Positions 1 through 8,598 of a stretch of 60,819 nt of DNA are shown here, piece by piece (the stretch's first letter is position 1; every line of letters starts with the position of its first letter). Origin of the DNA: Nakamurella silvestris (GTDB taxonomy: Bacteria; Actinomycetota; Actinomycetes; Mycobacteriales; Nakamurellaceae); NCBI GenBank assembly GCA_003576535.1, contig QXCQ01000068.1, positions 1-60,819 on the forward strand, given 5' to 3'. The position numbers and the translations under genes are program-made. The notes under the pieces are model-generated. The model did not search any database. It was not told the DNA's origin and worked only from the letters and a program-made list of their open reading frames with translations.

Positions 1-300
1 CGGGGTGCCACCGTCCACTCGCGCAACAACAGGCCCCACCCGCGAGCAGACCCACACAGGTCCCGCGCCCCACCCGCGAGCGGAGCACCACACCCCACAT
101 CCCGGGGTGCCACCGTCCACTCGCGCACTAACATGTCCCGCGCCGCGCCCCTCCCGCGAGCGGAGCACCACACCCCACATTCCGGGGTGCCACCGTCCAC
201 TCGCGCAACAACACACCCCACCCGCACCCGCGAACGGAGCACCACACCCCACATCCCGGGGTGCCACCGCCCACTCGCGGAAGCAACAGAAGCGCCCACA
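1..300. repeat. Array of degenerate palindromic repeats
   Basis: Three imperfect inverted repeats of about 51 bp lie at 75-125, 155-205 and 229-279, and the right arm of a fourth copy begins the window at 1-24. Each reads CGCGAGCGGAGCACCACACC on the left, a short CATC or CATT loop, and CGGGGTGCCACCGTCCACTC on the right, so the two arms pair only partly. Copies are 74-80 bp apart and separated by variable ACAAC-rich spacers. The array lies downstream of the minus-strand hpf gene and probably continues beyond the window edge. No credible gene is seen in it; the open frames here are repeat shadows. Confidence 0.75.
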
Positions 301-314
301 CCCGACACAGACAG

Positions 315-349
315 CTCGGCCCCGCCGACACGATGCCGACGGGGCCGAG
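315..349 (-). terminator. Hairpin downstream of hpf
   Basis: CTCGGCCCCGCCGACAC pairs with the GGGGCCGAG side across a short loop, giving a strong GC stem about 100 bp past the hpf stop codon. There is no long U-run, as is usual in GC-rich actinomycetes. Apart from this hairpin and the repeat array, the 448 bases before hpf hold nothing I recognise. Confidence 0.5.
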
Positions 350-448
350 GAGGTCACACCCTCCCGTAAGGGCACGGCCACCACGTGAAAGCGGACAGCT
401 CTACGTGGTCAGCATGCACCCGGCGGGACGGGTGGGCAGGAGCGGATC

Positions 449-1084
449 TCACCCCAGGCGGAGCAGCCCGTAGTCGAACCCCTTGCGCCGGTAGACCACA
501 CTCGCCAGACCGGTCTCGGAGTCGTTGAAGAGGTAGAAATCGTGCCCGACGAGTTCCATCTGGAACAGGGCCTGGTCGGTGTTGATGGGCTCCGCCGGAT
601 GGTCCTTGATCCGGACGATCCGGCCCGGTCCGCCGTCGGACCCGCGAGCGTCATCGCCATCGGTGTCGGTGACGGCGTCGACGTCATCCGGTCTCGGTTC
701 GGTGATCTCGAAGATGTCCGGACCGTCGAGCAGGACATCGGCCGGCGCGGCCACGGCACTGATCGGGGTGCGGCTGGTGCGCCGGTCGTGACGGCGCTCG
801 GAGGCGCGACGCGCCCGGGACTCCAATTTGTCTACTGCGGATTCCAGTGCGGCGTAATAGTTTTCGGCGTGGGCTTCCGCGCGGACCGCGGGCCCGCGGC
901 CGAGCAGGGTGATCTGTACCGTCTGGCAGACCTTGGCCTGGCGCCGGTTCGATTCGTGGGAAAGCTCCACCTCGGCGCGAATGATCTTGTTGTCGAACTT
1001 CTCGAGGCGGCCGAGTTTCTCCTCGACCTTGTTCCGGTAATGCTCTGGGACCTCGACATTTCGTCCGGTGACCACAATGTCCAT
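449..1084 (-). CDS. hpf: Long-form ribosome hibernation promoting factor
   Basis: The predicted product has 211 residues. Residues 1-100 form the S30AE/YfiA domain (start MDIVVTGRNVEV) that binds the 30S decoding region. An acidic, low-complexity linker follows, and about residues 155-211 form the C-terminal dimerisation domain (ending GFDYGLLRLG) that makes 100S ribosome dimers in long HPFs. A longer frame exists upstream, but the ATG at 1084 is preceded by AGGAGGA at good spacing and matches the family start. The gene lies distal to comF in the order mtrA-mtrB-lpqB-comF-hpf, as in mycobacteria. A 260-bp gap separates it from comF, so it may have its own promoter. Confidence 0.93.
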   Translation of the reverse strand: MDIVVTGRNVEVPEHYRNKVEEKLGRLEKFDNKIIRAEVELSHESNRRQAKVCQTVQITLLGRGPAVRAEAHAENYYAALESAVDKLESRARRASERRHDRRTSRTPISAVAAPADVLLDGPDIFEITEPRPDDVDAVTDTDGDDARGSDGGPGRIVRIKDHPAEPINTDQALFQMELVGHDFYLFNDSETGLASVVYRRKGFDYGLLRLG

Positions 1085-1344
1085 ATTTCCTCCTGACGCC
1101 GGAGTTCCGACTGACCTGGAGCAGGCCGGCCGGTCAACATGCATCCCGGGAGCCTCCGGCCGGGGGATGATGCCCAACACCATCGAGCAACCCGGGATAC
1201 CTCGAACCTACTGGAGGGTGTCGGGAAAGCAAACGGCAAATGGCTGTCTGCTTCGTAGGAGATGTCTGGGTTCGCCCTCGGCGTATTCCGCTGAGTCTGC
1301 GTGCGGTGCCGAAAAACCGCAGTCGGACGTGGACCAACCCCACG

Positions 1345-2076
1345 TCAGGGCGGTGGCGGGGCCGGAACACGGTCGGTGACGAACGCTGTCGCCGACGCCA
1401 GGGCCAGCACGGCGGAAACCGGGTGACCCTGTGCAGCAAGGACTGTGACCGATTCCAGGCAGGTTGCCCCGGTCGTGATGACGTCGTCGAGGAGTATCAC
1501 CGACTGTGACCGGGGTGGCCCCGCCGTTGGGGTGAAGATGATCTTTCCGACCAGGTTCGTGCGCCGCTGCGACGCGTCCAGACCCACCGAGTCGACCGTT
1601 CCGCGTCCGGTGTGAAGACACGGGGCCACGCCGCACGGGATGCCACGGCGGGCGAGTCCGGCGGCGGCCGACCGGACCATCCGAGCCACCGGATCCCCAC
1701 CGCGTCGACGCGCGGCCGACGGGCGGGTCGGAGCCGGGACCAACCACAGCGGCACCGCCACCGCACCGATCCGGATCAACCGTTCGATGCCCGCTCCCAA
1801 CGCCTCGCCGAGCCGGGGCGGCAGGTCCGCACGGCCGTGTTCCTTCCCGGCGAGGATCCCCCCGCGAACGGGTCCGTGGTACCGGGCGAGGGCGTACAAC
1901 GGCGGCGCTGCGTCGGCACCGAAGGCGGGCGGCAGCACCTGTCGCGGTCGACCTGTCAGCGTGGTCGCACAGGTGCCGCACCACGGCTCCGGCCCGCCGC
2001 AGCCCGGACATGGCCGTGGCAGCACCAGATCGAGGAGCTCCGACCAACCGCCCCGCACCACGTCCCGGATCGCCAT
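1345..2076 (-). CDS. comF: ComF-family phosphoribosyltransferase-like protein
   Basis: A product of about 243 residues. The N-terminus has a zinc-finger-like Cys cluster (PRPCPGCGGPEPWCGTC), and the C-terminal half is a type I phosphoribosyltransferase fold with the PRPP-binding loop VILLDDVITTGAT. ComF proteins are associated with DNA uptake or amidophosphoribosyl chemistry; the role in actinomycetes is not established. The frame can extend to a GTG at 2145, but the ATG at 2076 puts the zinc cluster near the N-terminus as in homologues. The ribosome binding site is weak either way, so the start is uncertain. It follows lpqB by about 90 bp. Confidence 0.85.
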   Translation of the reverse strand: MAIRDVVRGGWSELLDLVLPRPCPGCGGPEPWCGTCATTLTGRPRQVLPPAFGADAAPPLYALARYHGPVRGGILAGKEHGRADLPPRLGEALGAGIERLIRIGAVAVPLWLVPAPTRPSAARRRGGDPVARMVRSAAAGLARRGIPCGVAPCLHTGRGTVDSVGLDASQRRTNLVGKIIFTPTAGPPRSQSVILLDDVITTGATCLESVTVLAAQGHPVSAVLALASATAFVTDRVPAPPPP

Positions 2077-2167
2077 CGGTCCAGCCTGGACCGTCCCGCC
2101 CACCCGGGACCGGTCCACGCCGCGCGATGTGGACGGCGCGGACACCTGTGCACAACCGCCGGGGACT

Positions 2168-4048
2168 TCAGTTGGGGTAGAAGATCCAGCTGCCGGTGAC
2201 CTGTTGTCCGGACGGACTGAGCACCCGGCTCCAGTTGCCCAGGGCGGTCAGGGTGTCGCGCTGCCAGAGATCCTGGCCCGACGGCTGGGCCGCGAAGGTC
2301 GCCAGCAACGGCGGGTTCGCCCCGGAGGCGTAGGAGATCCCCTTGATGTCGTTGAAGATGACGCTGGTGGAGATCTGCGTGCGCTGCCATCCGTCCACCG
2401 ACACCTGGTACAGCGTGCGGTAGAACTCGTGGTTGTCCTTGTTCTTGGCCCCGATCAGGAGGGTCTGCGGGTCCTTCCACACCACCGGGCCGACCTCGTT
2501 CAGCTCCGAACGCAGCGGCATCAGCTTGGCGATGGTCGCGATCCCGGTGCCGGAGGTACCGCCGACACCACCGGAGGCCGGGTCGTCCGTGTACTGGATG
2601 ACCCCGATCCAGACACCGCCACCGGCGACGACGGCCACCCGGACACCGTCCGGGGACAGCGCGAGGCCCGTCACCGGCCCCTTCTCTGCCAGCTGGGAGG
2701 AGTCGACCCGGGCGAAGGAGGTGTGCACCCCGGCCGGTGTGGTCTGCGCGGTGTAGAAGACCCGCACCACCTCCGGTTTCGTCGCCCCGTTCTTGACGGT
2801 CCACAGCTCGTCGCCGGCCCGGTTGAAACTGGGCAGGGTCAAGGTGGTGGCCGGCAGCGCCTGTTCCATCGGCTGCCCGCTCAGCGGCTGGCCGACGTAG
2901 AGCTGCTGCTGGTTCTGCTCGCTCTGGGTCGAGATCGCCGCCAGCGTCCCGGTGGCGGCCGACATGGCCGCACTGGTCAGCTTCAGCCCCGGGTAACCGG
3001 CCGTGCCCTGGATCGGGATGCCGGCCAGATCGGTCACCGCGCCGGCGTCGGTCACCACGTAGGCCTGGGAGGTGACGTTGCCGGAGGAGGACGAGGACTG
3101 TCCGAGGCCCGGCACCTTCTCCGGGTCGAAGGACCCGAGGTCGTTGACGGAGCGGTCCGGCAGCTGCTCGCCGTCGATGGTGATCTCCACCCTCGTCGCC
3201 ACCGACTGCAGGGTGAACAGGACCTGGGCGATCAGCGCCTGCCGACGTTGCGGGTCGGAGGTGCCCACACCGATCAGGTCGACCTTGATCGCCTTCTCGT
3301 CCTCGGCCAGCACCACGTTCTGGCGCAGCCGGGTCGTCGAGGTGATCTCGGTGTGGACGGCCTGCCGGAGCTGGGCGCTCGGCCCGTTCAGGAGTGCGGT
3401 CATCAGGGCGTCGGCCATCGACACCGGTTTGCTGCGTTCGGGCAGGTACCGCAGGTCCGGAACCACGACCGAGGAGGTGTGGTCGAGGAAGTACACGCGC
3501 ATCTGCCGGTAGGAGTTGTTGAAGTCCTCGAACCGCATCACCATCTCCGAGGCCGGCTTCTCGATCCGCCACTCGTCGTCGACCTTGGCCAGCCGCCATT
3601 TGGTCTGGTAGCTGGTGTTCTGCGGCGGCGGCTCGAAGGACCCGTCCGCGGCGATCCGGCCGACGATCGTTCCGGTGATCTCGACGACCGACTCGTCCTT
3701 GGGGTCGACCCGGGTGCCGAAACTGGAGCTGATCAGGGTGAAGCCGACCGGCGTGCGGTGCCAGGCCTCACCCGCGACGGGGGTCAGGTAGGCACGGGCG
3801 TTGCTGAGCAAAGGGTCGTTGTTGGACTGGGCGCTGGCCTCGATGAACCCGCGGACGATCGCCTCCTGGCTCAGCCCGGGCTGGATCTGCGCCGGTCCGC
3901 TCCCCTGCTGGCCGGTGGCGACCACCTGACGTACGTCCTCGGCCGGGCCGCTGCCCGGTACCGCCGAACAGGCGACGGCGGCAAGGCAGGTGAGCAGCAG
4001 CAGCACCACACCCAGCGGCCTGCCGGCGATCATCCGGATGGTCGTCAT
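2168..4048 (-). CDS. lpqB: Lipoprotein LpqB, MtrB partner
   Basis: A product of 626 residues with a lipoprotein signal peptide: charged MTTIRMIAGR, hydrophobic stretch, then a lipobox Cys at about residue 27 (AAVAC). A GerMN-like middle region (around LMTALLNGPSAQLR) and a C-terminal beta-propeller-like region follow, the standard LpqB architecture. In mycobacteria LpqB acts with the MtrAB sensor pathway at the cell envelope. The ATG at 4048 overlaps the mtrB stop codon (ATGA), so translation is probably coupled; the longer upstream frame reads into mtrB and is rejected. Confidence 0.95.
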   Translation of the reverse strand: MTTIRMIAGRPLGVVLLLLTCLAAVACSAVPGSGPAEDVRQVVATGQQGSGPAQIQPGLSQEAIVRGFIEASAQSNNDPLLSNARAYLTPVAGEAWHRTPVGFTLISSSFGTRVDPKDESVVEITGTIVGRIAADGSFEPPPQNTSYQTKWRLAKVDDEWRIEKPASEMVMRFEDFNNSYRQMRVYFLDHTSSVVVPDLRYLPERSKPVSMADALMTALLNGPSAQLRQAVHTEITSTTRLRQNVVLAEDEKAIKVDLIGVGTSDPQRRQALIAQVLFTLQSVATRVEITIDGEQLPDRSVNDLGSFDPEKVPGLGQSSSSSGNVTSQAYVVTDAGAVTDLAGIPIQGTAGYPGLKLTSAAMSAATGTLAAISTQSEQNQQQLYVGQPLSGQPMEQALPATTLTLPSFNRAGDELWTVKNGATKPEVVRVFYTAQTTPAGVHTSFARVDSSQLAEKGPVTGLALSPDGVRVAVVAGGGVWIGVIQYTDDPASGGVGGTSGTGIATIAKLMPLRSELNEVGPVVWKDPQTLLIGAKNKDNHEFYRTLYQVSVDGWQRTQISTSVIFNDIKGISYASGANPPLLATFAAQPSGQDLWQRDTLTALGNWSRVLSPSGQQVTGSWIFYPN

Positions 4049-5919
4049 GGTCTGTCCTCCGTGTCCGGCGTGGCCTGCCCGGTGTGGGACACCGTCGTGT
4101 CCCAACTGGCCGTGTCCCAGCTGGGACCCGGCTCCGGTGCCGGTAGTTCGATGGTGACACCCGACATCGGCGGCAGCGAGCCGCGCACCGAGAGGTCGGT
4201 GTACCGGATGTGCTCCTCGCGGTCGGCCGGCACCGGGCCGTCCGCCTCCAGTTCCAGCGGCGAACTCTGCAGCAGCTCCCCCTTGCGCCGGGGAAGGGTC
4301 AGCCGGAACCGCGCGCCCTTGCCCGGTCGACCCCAGGCCTGCAACCAGCCGCCGTGCAGCTTGGCATCCTCCAGGGAGATGGCCAGGCCGAGCCCGGTTC
4401 CGCCGGTCTGCCGCTGCCGTGAGGCGTCGGCCCGCCAGAACCTGTTGAAGACCAGCCCGGCCTCCCCCGGTTTGAGCCCGACCCCCTCGTCGGTGACGGT
4501 GATCGCCACCGCGTGCTCGTCGGCGGCCAGTTCCACGATCACTGCCTTGCCCCTGGCGTGGTCGATCGCATTCGCCAGCAGGTTCCGCAGGATCCGCTCG
4601 ATCCGCTTGTTGTCGATGTCGGCGACGACGGGCTCGTCCGGTTGGATGACCCCGACCTGCACCTGGGCGTTGACGGCGATCGTGGCCGTGGCGGCCACAC
4701 AGCTGGCGATCGAGGACCGGATGTCGATCGGCTCGGCGTTGAGATCGGCCATACCTGCGTCGTACCGGCTGATCTCGAGCAGATCGGCCAGCAGGTCCTC
4801 GAACCGGTCCAGCTCGTCGACCATCAGCTCGGTGGATCGACCGAGGTAGCCGGGCAGGTCGTCCCGGCCCTCGTAGAGCAGGTCGGCGGCCATCCGGACG
4901 GTCGTGAGCGGGGTCCGCAGCTCGTGGGAGACGTCGGAGGTGAACCGGCGCTGCAGGCTGCCGAACTCCTCGAGCTGCCGGATCTGCGCCTTGATCGCCT
5001 CGGCCATCCCGTTGAACGACCGCGACAGCTGGGCCAACTCGTCCGGGCCCTTGACCTCCATCCGCTCGTCCAGGGAACCGGCGGCGAGTCGACCGGCGAC
5101 CGCGGCGGCCCGGCGCACCGGCCGGACGACCTGTTGGGTCACCAGACCGGCGATGGCCGCCAGCAGGATCGCCAGCACCGCCCCGCCGATGAGCAGGGTG
5201 TTCTGGACGACCTCGACCGTCCGTGCCTCACCGGAGAGCAGGTAGATCAAATACAGCTGGTAGACCTCGTTGCTCGCCGGCACGGGCGCACCGACGACCA
5301 ACGCCGGGACCGTGACCCCGTCCCGCTCCACGGTGGTGTACTGGGTGGCGATCATGCCGCCGGCCACCCGGGAACGCAGGTCCGCCGGTACGTCGTCGGC
5401 AGGTCCGACCTCGACCGGCTGGACCAGGCCGCCACGGGTGGAGATCAGTACCGGTTCGAACACACCGGCTGTCGACCCCTGGGCCGCACCGCTGCTGGAG
5501 CGGGTGCCGTTGACCAGGGTGTCCAGGGCGACGGTGAACTGGTTGGCCAGGCCCGGCCGGTCGGCGTCGGCGCCACCGGGCAGGTTCGCCGCCACCCGGA
5601 GCCGGGCGCCGTCGACCTCGCTGATGGCGGCGGTGCGTTTGGCATCGAGCAGACCGTCGGTGATCTGCCCTTGCAGGACGAAACCCACCCCGGCCATCGT
5701 GATCGCGGACAGGATGAGGGTCAGCCCGACGACCCGCAGCCGTAGGGACCGGCCCCACAGACCGAAGACATCACGCAGCCTCACCCGACGGGGTGACTCC
5801 GTCGCGGGGGCGGGCACGGATGACCCGGCCGCAGGGCTGGTGGAGGGGTCGGAACTGGTACTGCCGGAGCCCGACGGCCCCGGCACGGAGTGCGGAGGTT
5901 GTGCGGGCTCCGGTGTCAC
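4045..5919 (-). CDS. mtrB: Sensor histidine kinase MtrB
   Basis: A product of 624 residues. It has a Pro/Ser-rich cytoplasmic N-terminus, a first membrane segment around 62-82, an extracytoplasmic domain to about 240, a second membrane segment around 241-261, HAMP around 262-315, the dimerisation/phosphoacceptor box SHELRTPL with His332, and an ATPase domain with NLLANAIDHARG and GGTGLGLAIS motifs. A low-complexity tail of about 75 residues follows. MtrB phosphorylates MtrA to control cell-envelope and division genes. The GTG start at 5919 overlaps the mtrA stop (GTGA), and the stop overlaps lpqB, so mtrA-mtrB-lpqB is one translationally coupled unit. Confidence 0.97.
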   Translation of the reverse strand: MTPEPAQPPHSVPGPSGSGSTSSDPSTSPAAGSSVPAPATESPRRVRLRDVFGLWGRSLRLRVVGLTLILSAITMAGVGFVLQGQITDGLLDAKRTAAISEVDGARLRVAANLPGGADADRPGLANQFTVALDTLVNGTRSSSGAAQGSTAGVFEPVLISTRGGLVQPVEVGPADDVPADLRSRVAGGMIATQYTTVERDGVTVPALVVGAPVPASNEVYQLYLIYLLSGEARTVEVVQNTLLIGGAVLAILLAAIAGLVTQQVVRPVRRAAAVAGRLAAGSLDERMEVKGPDELAQLSRSFNGMAEAIKAQIRQLEEFGSLQRRFTSDVSHELRTPLTTVRMAADLLYEGRDDLPGYLGRSTELMVDELDRFEDLLADLLEISRYDAGMADLNAEPIDIRSSIASCVAATATIAVNAQVQVGVIQPDEPVVADIDNKRIERILRNLLANAIDHARGKAVIVELAADEHAVAITVTDEGVGLKPGEAGLVFNRFWRADASRQRQTGGTGLGLAISLEDAKLHGGWLQAWGRPGKGARFRLTLPRRKGELLQSSPLELEADGPVPADREEHIRYTDLSVRGSLPPMSGVTIELPAPEPGPSWDTASWDTTVSHTGQATPDTEDRP

Positions 5920-6593
5920 GGAGCGCCGGCCTTGTAACCGACACCGCGAACGGTCAACACCACCTCGGGACGCTCCGGGTCCTTCTCGATCTTGGAGCGC
6001 AGCCGCTGGACGTGCACATTGACCAGGCGGGTGTCGGCAGCGTGCCGGTAACCCCAGACCTGTTCCAGCAGGACCTCACGGGTGAAGACCTGACGCGGTT
6101 TGCGGGCCAGGGCCACCAGCAGGTCGAACTCGAGCGGGGTCAGCGCGATCTGCTCACCGTCGCGGGTCACCTGGTGACCGGGCACGTCGATGTCGATGTC
6201 GGCGACCCGGAGGCGTTCGGCGACGCCGACATCGGCCTGGCGGAGCCGGGCCCGGATCCGGGCGATCAGTTCCTTCGGTTTGAACGGTTTGACCACGTAG
6301 TCGTCCGCCCCGGACTCGAGCCCCAGGACCACGTCGACGGTGTCGGTCTTGGCCGTCAGCATGATGATCGGGACGCCGGACTCGGCGCGGATCTCCTTGC
6401 AGACATCCAGCCCGGACATACCGGGCAACATCAGATCGAGCAGGATGACGTCGGGATGGGTCTCCCGGAAGGCTTCGACGGCCTTCGAGCCGTCACGCAC
6501 CACGGCGGTGTCGAAACCGTCGCCACGCAGCACAATCGTCAGCATCTCGGCCAGGGCAGGGTCGTCGTCGACAACCAGGACACGCGATCTCAT
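5916..6593 (-). CDS. mtrA: Response regulator MtrA
   Basis: A product of 225 residues with a receiver domain (acidic pocket VVDDDP, phosphoacceptor Asp53 in LLDLMLPG, conserved Lys102 in VVKPF) and an OmpR/PhoB winged-helix DNA-binding domain in the C-terminal 100 residues (RDGEQIALTPLEFDLL, RGVGYKAGAP). It is the MtrB partner, usually essential in mycobacteria. In Mycobacterium tmk lies directly upstream of mtrA; here about 3 kb of other genes intervenes, so mtrA needs its own promoter. A CACCAT hexamer 6 nt before the ATG may be its -10 box. Confidence 0.97.
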   Translation of the reverse strand: MRSRVLVVDDDPALAEMLTIVLRGDGFDTAVVRDGSKAVEAFRETHPDVILLDLMLPGMSGLDVCKEIRAESGVPIIMLTAKTDTVDVVLGLESGADDYVVKPFKPKELIARIRARLRQADVGVAERLRVADIDIDVPGHQVTRDGEQIALTPLEFDLLVALARKPRQVFTREVLLEQVWGYRHAADTRLVNVHVQRLRSKIEKDPERPEVVLTVRGVGYKAGAP

Positions 6594-6599
6594 GGGTCC

Positions 6600-6605
6600 A
6601 TGGTG
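6600..6605 (-). promoter_or_regulatory. Possible leaderless -10 box of mtrA
   Basis: CACCAT on the minus strand ends 6 nt before the mtrA ATG, and no clear Shine-Dalgarno sequence is present. The hexamer departs from TANNNT at the first base but resembles the CACGAT hexamers at the same distance before the genes at 8599 and 36817. Tentative. Confidence 0.3.
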
Positions 6606-6746
6606 TCATCCATTTGCCCCGGCGTGTCCCCCGGTGCCCAAAACCGGCCCCCTGGCGCGCCGTGGCGGAACCGAATCGGGCACGCACGGTCACCCGACGA
6701 CGCGGCGCTGCCCCGTTCCTGCCCGCGCGAGGGAAGGAGAAGGACC

Positions 6747-7346
6747 TCAGCGGATCCGCGGCGCCAAAACACCCGTGACGAACAGCTGCACCAGCACGTC
6801 GGCCTCGTACCGGGCATCGGTCGCTGCGCCGATGCAGAGGTTCCCGATGCCCTTGAGCACGTTGTAGGCATCGACCGCCGGAGCGGTGTCGACGGCTCCG
6901 AGCGCCGCCTCCAGGAGGGAGCCGCAGACCGGGACGAGACGCTCGACGAAGTAGGTGTGCAGGGCGTCGGAGCCAGCGTCGTCCCCGTGCAACGCGCCCG
7001 CGAGCCCGTGCTTGGTGACCAGGAACTCCACGAACAGGGCCACCCAGGACCGCAGGGCCGCCTCGGCCGTCACGCTGTCGGCCAGCAGTCGCGGCCCGGC
7101 ATCCGCGCACGCCTCGACCTGGTGGCGGTACACCGCGACCACCAGCTCCGCCCGTGTCGGGAAATGACGGTAGATCGTCCCGACGCCGACGCCGGCCTTC
7201 GTGGCGATCTCCCGCACGGGGGCGTCCACCCCGGAGGCCAGGAACACCGCTGCCGCCGCGTCCAGGAGGGTCTGCTCGCTCCGGCGCGGACGACCCGCCT
7301 GCTTCGCACCCGTACTGCGGGCCTCCTCGCTCATGTCCTCGGTCAC
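6747..7346 (-). CDS. TetR-family transcriptional regulator
   Basis: A product of about 199 residues. The N-terminal helix-turn-helix is typical of TetR (LLDAAAAVFLASGVDAPVRE and VGVGTIYRHFPTRAEL), followed by a divergent ligand-binding domain resembling SbtR/TetR_C_33 regulators (DAYNVLKGIGNLCIG). The GTG at 7346 has a strong GGGAGG at good spacing; an internal ATG at 7334 is the alternative. It is divergent from the hydrolase gene at 7486, with two copies of a palindromic operator between them, so it most likely represses itself and the hydrolase. The ligand is unknown. Confidence 0.88.
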   Translation of the reverse strand: MTEDMSEEARSTGAKQAGRPRRSEQTLLDAAAAVFLASGVDAPVREIATKAGVGVGTIYRHFPTRAELVVAVYRHQVEACADAGPRLLADSVTAEAALRSWVALFVEFLVTKHGLAGALHGDDAGSDALHTYFVERLVPVCGSLLEAALGAVDTAPAVDAYNVLKGIGNLCIGAATDARYEADVLVQLFVTGVLAPRIR

Positions 7347-7403
7347 GTGACCCCTCCCAGCTCGTCCGTTGGCGCGCACGTGTGTTCCGGGCGTCCTTGT
7401 TTT

Positions 7404-7443
7404 ACGGAGCATTGTTCCGTAATGTTGCGGAACAGTGCTCCGA
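7404..7443. promoter_or_regulatory. Paired TetR operator palindromes
   Basis: Two near-identical 17-bp sites lie in opposite orientation: ACGGAGCATTGTTCCGT at 7404-7420 and GCGGAACAGTGCTCCGA at 7427-7443. The reverse complement of the first matches the second at 14 of 17 positions. The inner arms also form TGTTCCG-N8-CGGAACA at 7413-7434. Centres are 23 bp apart, about two helical turns, suiting cooperative binding by two TetR dimers in the divergent promoter region. Confidence 0.7.
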
Positions 7444-7485
7444 TAACCAGTATCGCAGAGCACAGCCTCAGGAAGGGCCCTAGCG

Positions 7486-8430
7486 ATGACCTCATCGATC
7501 GTTGACACCCTGGACCGCATCATCGGTACCGCCGGACCGGTCGTCTCCGTGTCCCCCGTCGAACTGTCCGCCCCGGATCGCCCGGTCCCGTTGGAGGTGC
7601 GGGTGTCCGCACCGACGACCGGCACTGACCTCCCCGTCGTGGTGTTCTCCCACGGCAACGGATGGAACCTCGACGGCTACGCGCCGCTCACGGCGTTCTG
7701 GGCCTCGCGCGGGTTCGTGGTGGTCCAACCCACGCACCTGGACTCCCGACGGAACGGTTTCGGTTTCGACCATCCGGTGTTCCCGACCATCTGGACCGAA
7801 CGAATCGCCGACCTCACCCGCATCCTCGACCAGCTCGACACCATCGAGGCTGCCGTACCGGGCCTCGTCGGCCGCATCGACCGGAGCCGCATCGCCGCCG
7901 CCGGACACTCCTGGGGCGGTCAGACGGCCCAGTCGCTCCTGGGTGCCCGGATCCTCGACGCGGCCGGGCAGGTCGGCACGGACATGTCCGACGATCGCGT
8001 CACTGCGGGCATCCTGCTGGCCGCGACCGGGGTCGCCGGCGAGGACCTGCACCCGTTCGCACAGACGAACTTCCCGTTCATGCGCCCCTCCTTCCAGGAG
8101 CTGACCACGCCGACCCTCGTCGTCGCCGGCGACCATGACCGGTCCAGGATGTCCGCCCGCGGACCCGACTGGTTCACCGACGCCTACACCTACAGTCCCG
8201 GGGCGACCGACCTCCTCACCCTCTACGGTGCCGAGCACGCGCTCGGCGGGATCGTCGGATACGAGGTCGCCGAGACCACCGACGAGAACCCGGAGCGGGT
8301 CGCCGTCATCCAGCGGTTGAGCACCGCCTACCTGCGCACCGCACTGCAGGTCGACGAGACCAGCTGGCCTGCCGCCCGCGACGCCTTCGCGGCCACCACC
8401 GATCCGATCGGCCGCATCGACAGCAGATGA
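7486..8430 (+). CDS. Alpha/beta hydrolase, chlorophyllase/acetylhydrolase-like
   Basis: A product of 314 residues with an alpha/beta-hydrolase fold: oxyanion-hole motif HGNG at 56-59, nucleophile elbow GHSWG with Ser142, probable acid Asp in VVAGDHD around 216-218, and His251 in GAEHALGG. There is no signal peptide, so it acts in the cytoplasm. The ATG follows AGGAAGGG at suitable spacing. Such enzymes cleave esters or platelet-activating-factor-like lipids; the real substrate cannot be read here. Its divergent TetR neighbour probably controls it. Both belong to an insert between the usually adjacent tmk and mtrA. Confidence 0.85.
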   Translation: MTSSIVDTLDRIIGTAGPVVSVSPVELSAPDRPVPLEVRVSAPTTGTDLPVVVFSHGNGWNLDGYAPLTAFWASRGFVVVQPTHLDSRRNGFGFDHPVFPTIWTERIADLTRILDQLDTIEAAVPGLVGRIDRSRIAAAGHSWGGQTAQSLLGARILDAAGQVGTDMSDDRVTAGILLAATGVAGEDLHPFAQTNFPFMRPSFQELTTPTLVVAGDHDRSRMSARGPDWFTDAYTYSPGATDLLTLYGAEHALGGIVGYEVAETTDENPERVAVIQRLSTAYLRTALQVDETSWPAARDAFAATTDPIGRIDSR

Positions 8431-8586
8431 CGGAGACGGTCAGGTCCCCGCTCGGGTGCCGGGAGGCCGAGAAACCTCGCTGCCGGAAACACGCCACGGG
8501 CCGACGTGACCGGGACCGGGCCGGTGGTTCCCTTGTCGCCGGGCCCGCGGGCCGCGAGCAGTACCCGATCGGCGCGGCGCGCATGA

Positions 8587-8592
8587 CACGAT
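8587..8592 (+). promoter_or_regulatory. Possible leaderless -10 box of the membrane-protein gene
   Basis: CACGAT ends exactly 6 nt before the GTG start at 8599; the same hexamer at the same distance precedes the gene at 36817. No good Shine-Dalgarno sequence is visible. The 168 bp between the hydrolase and this gene shows nothing else. Confidence 0.3.
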
Positions 8593-8598
8593 AGGGGC

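Noticed and set aside
1-300. CRISPR-like array
   Set aside because: The repeats are degenerate, palindromic over their full length, with irregular low-complexity spacers and no cas genes.
1640-4849. A plus-strand open frame of 1069 codons opposite comF, lpqB and mtrB
   Set aside because: Antisense shadow; its composition is low-complexity and the opposite strand has recognised genes throughout.
8431-8598. Small gene between hydrolase and membrane-protein genes
   Set aside because: Only shadow frames are present and none has a ribosome binding site.
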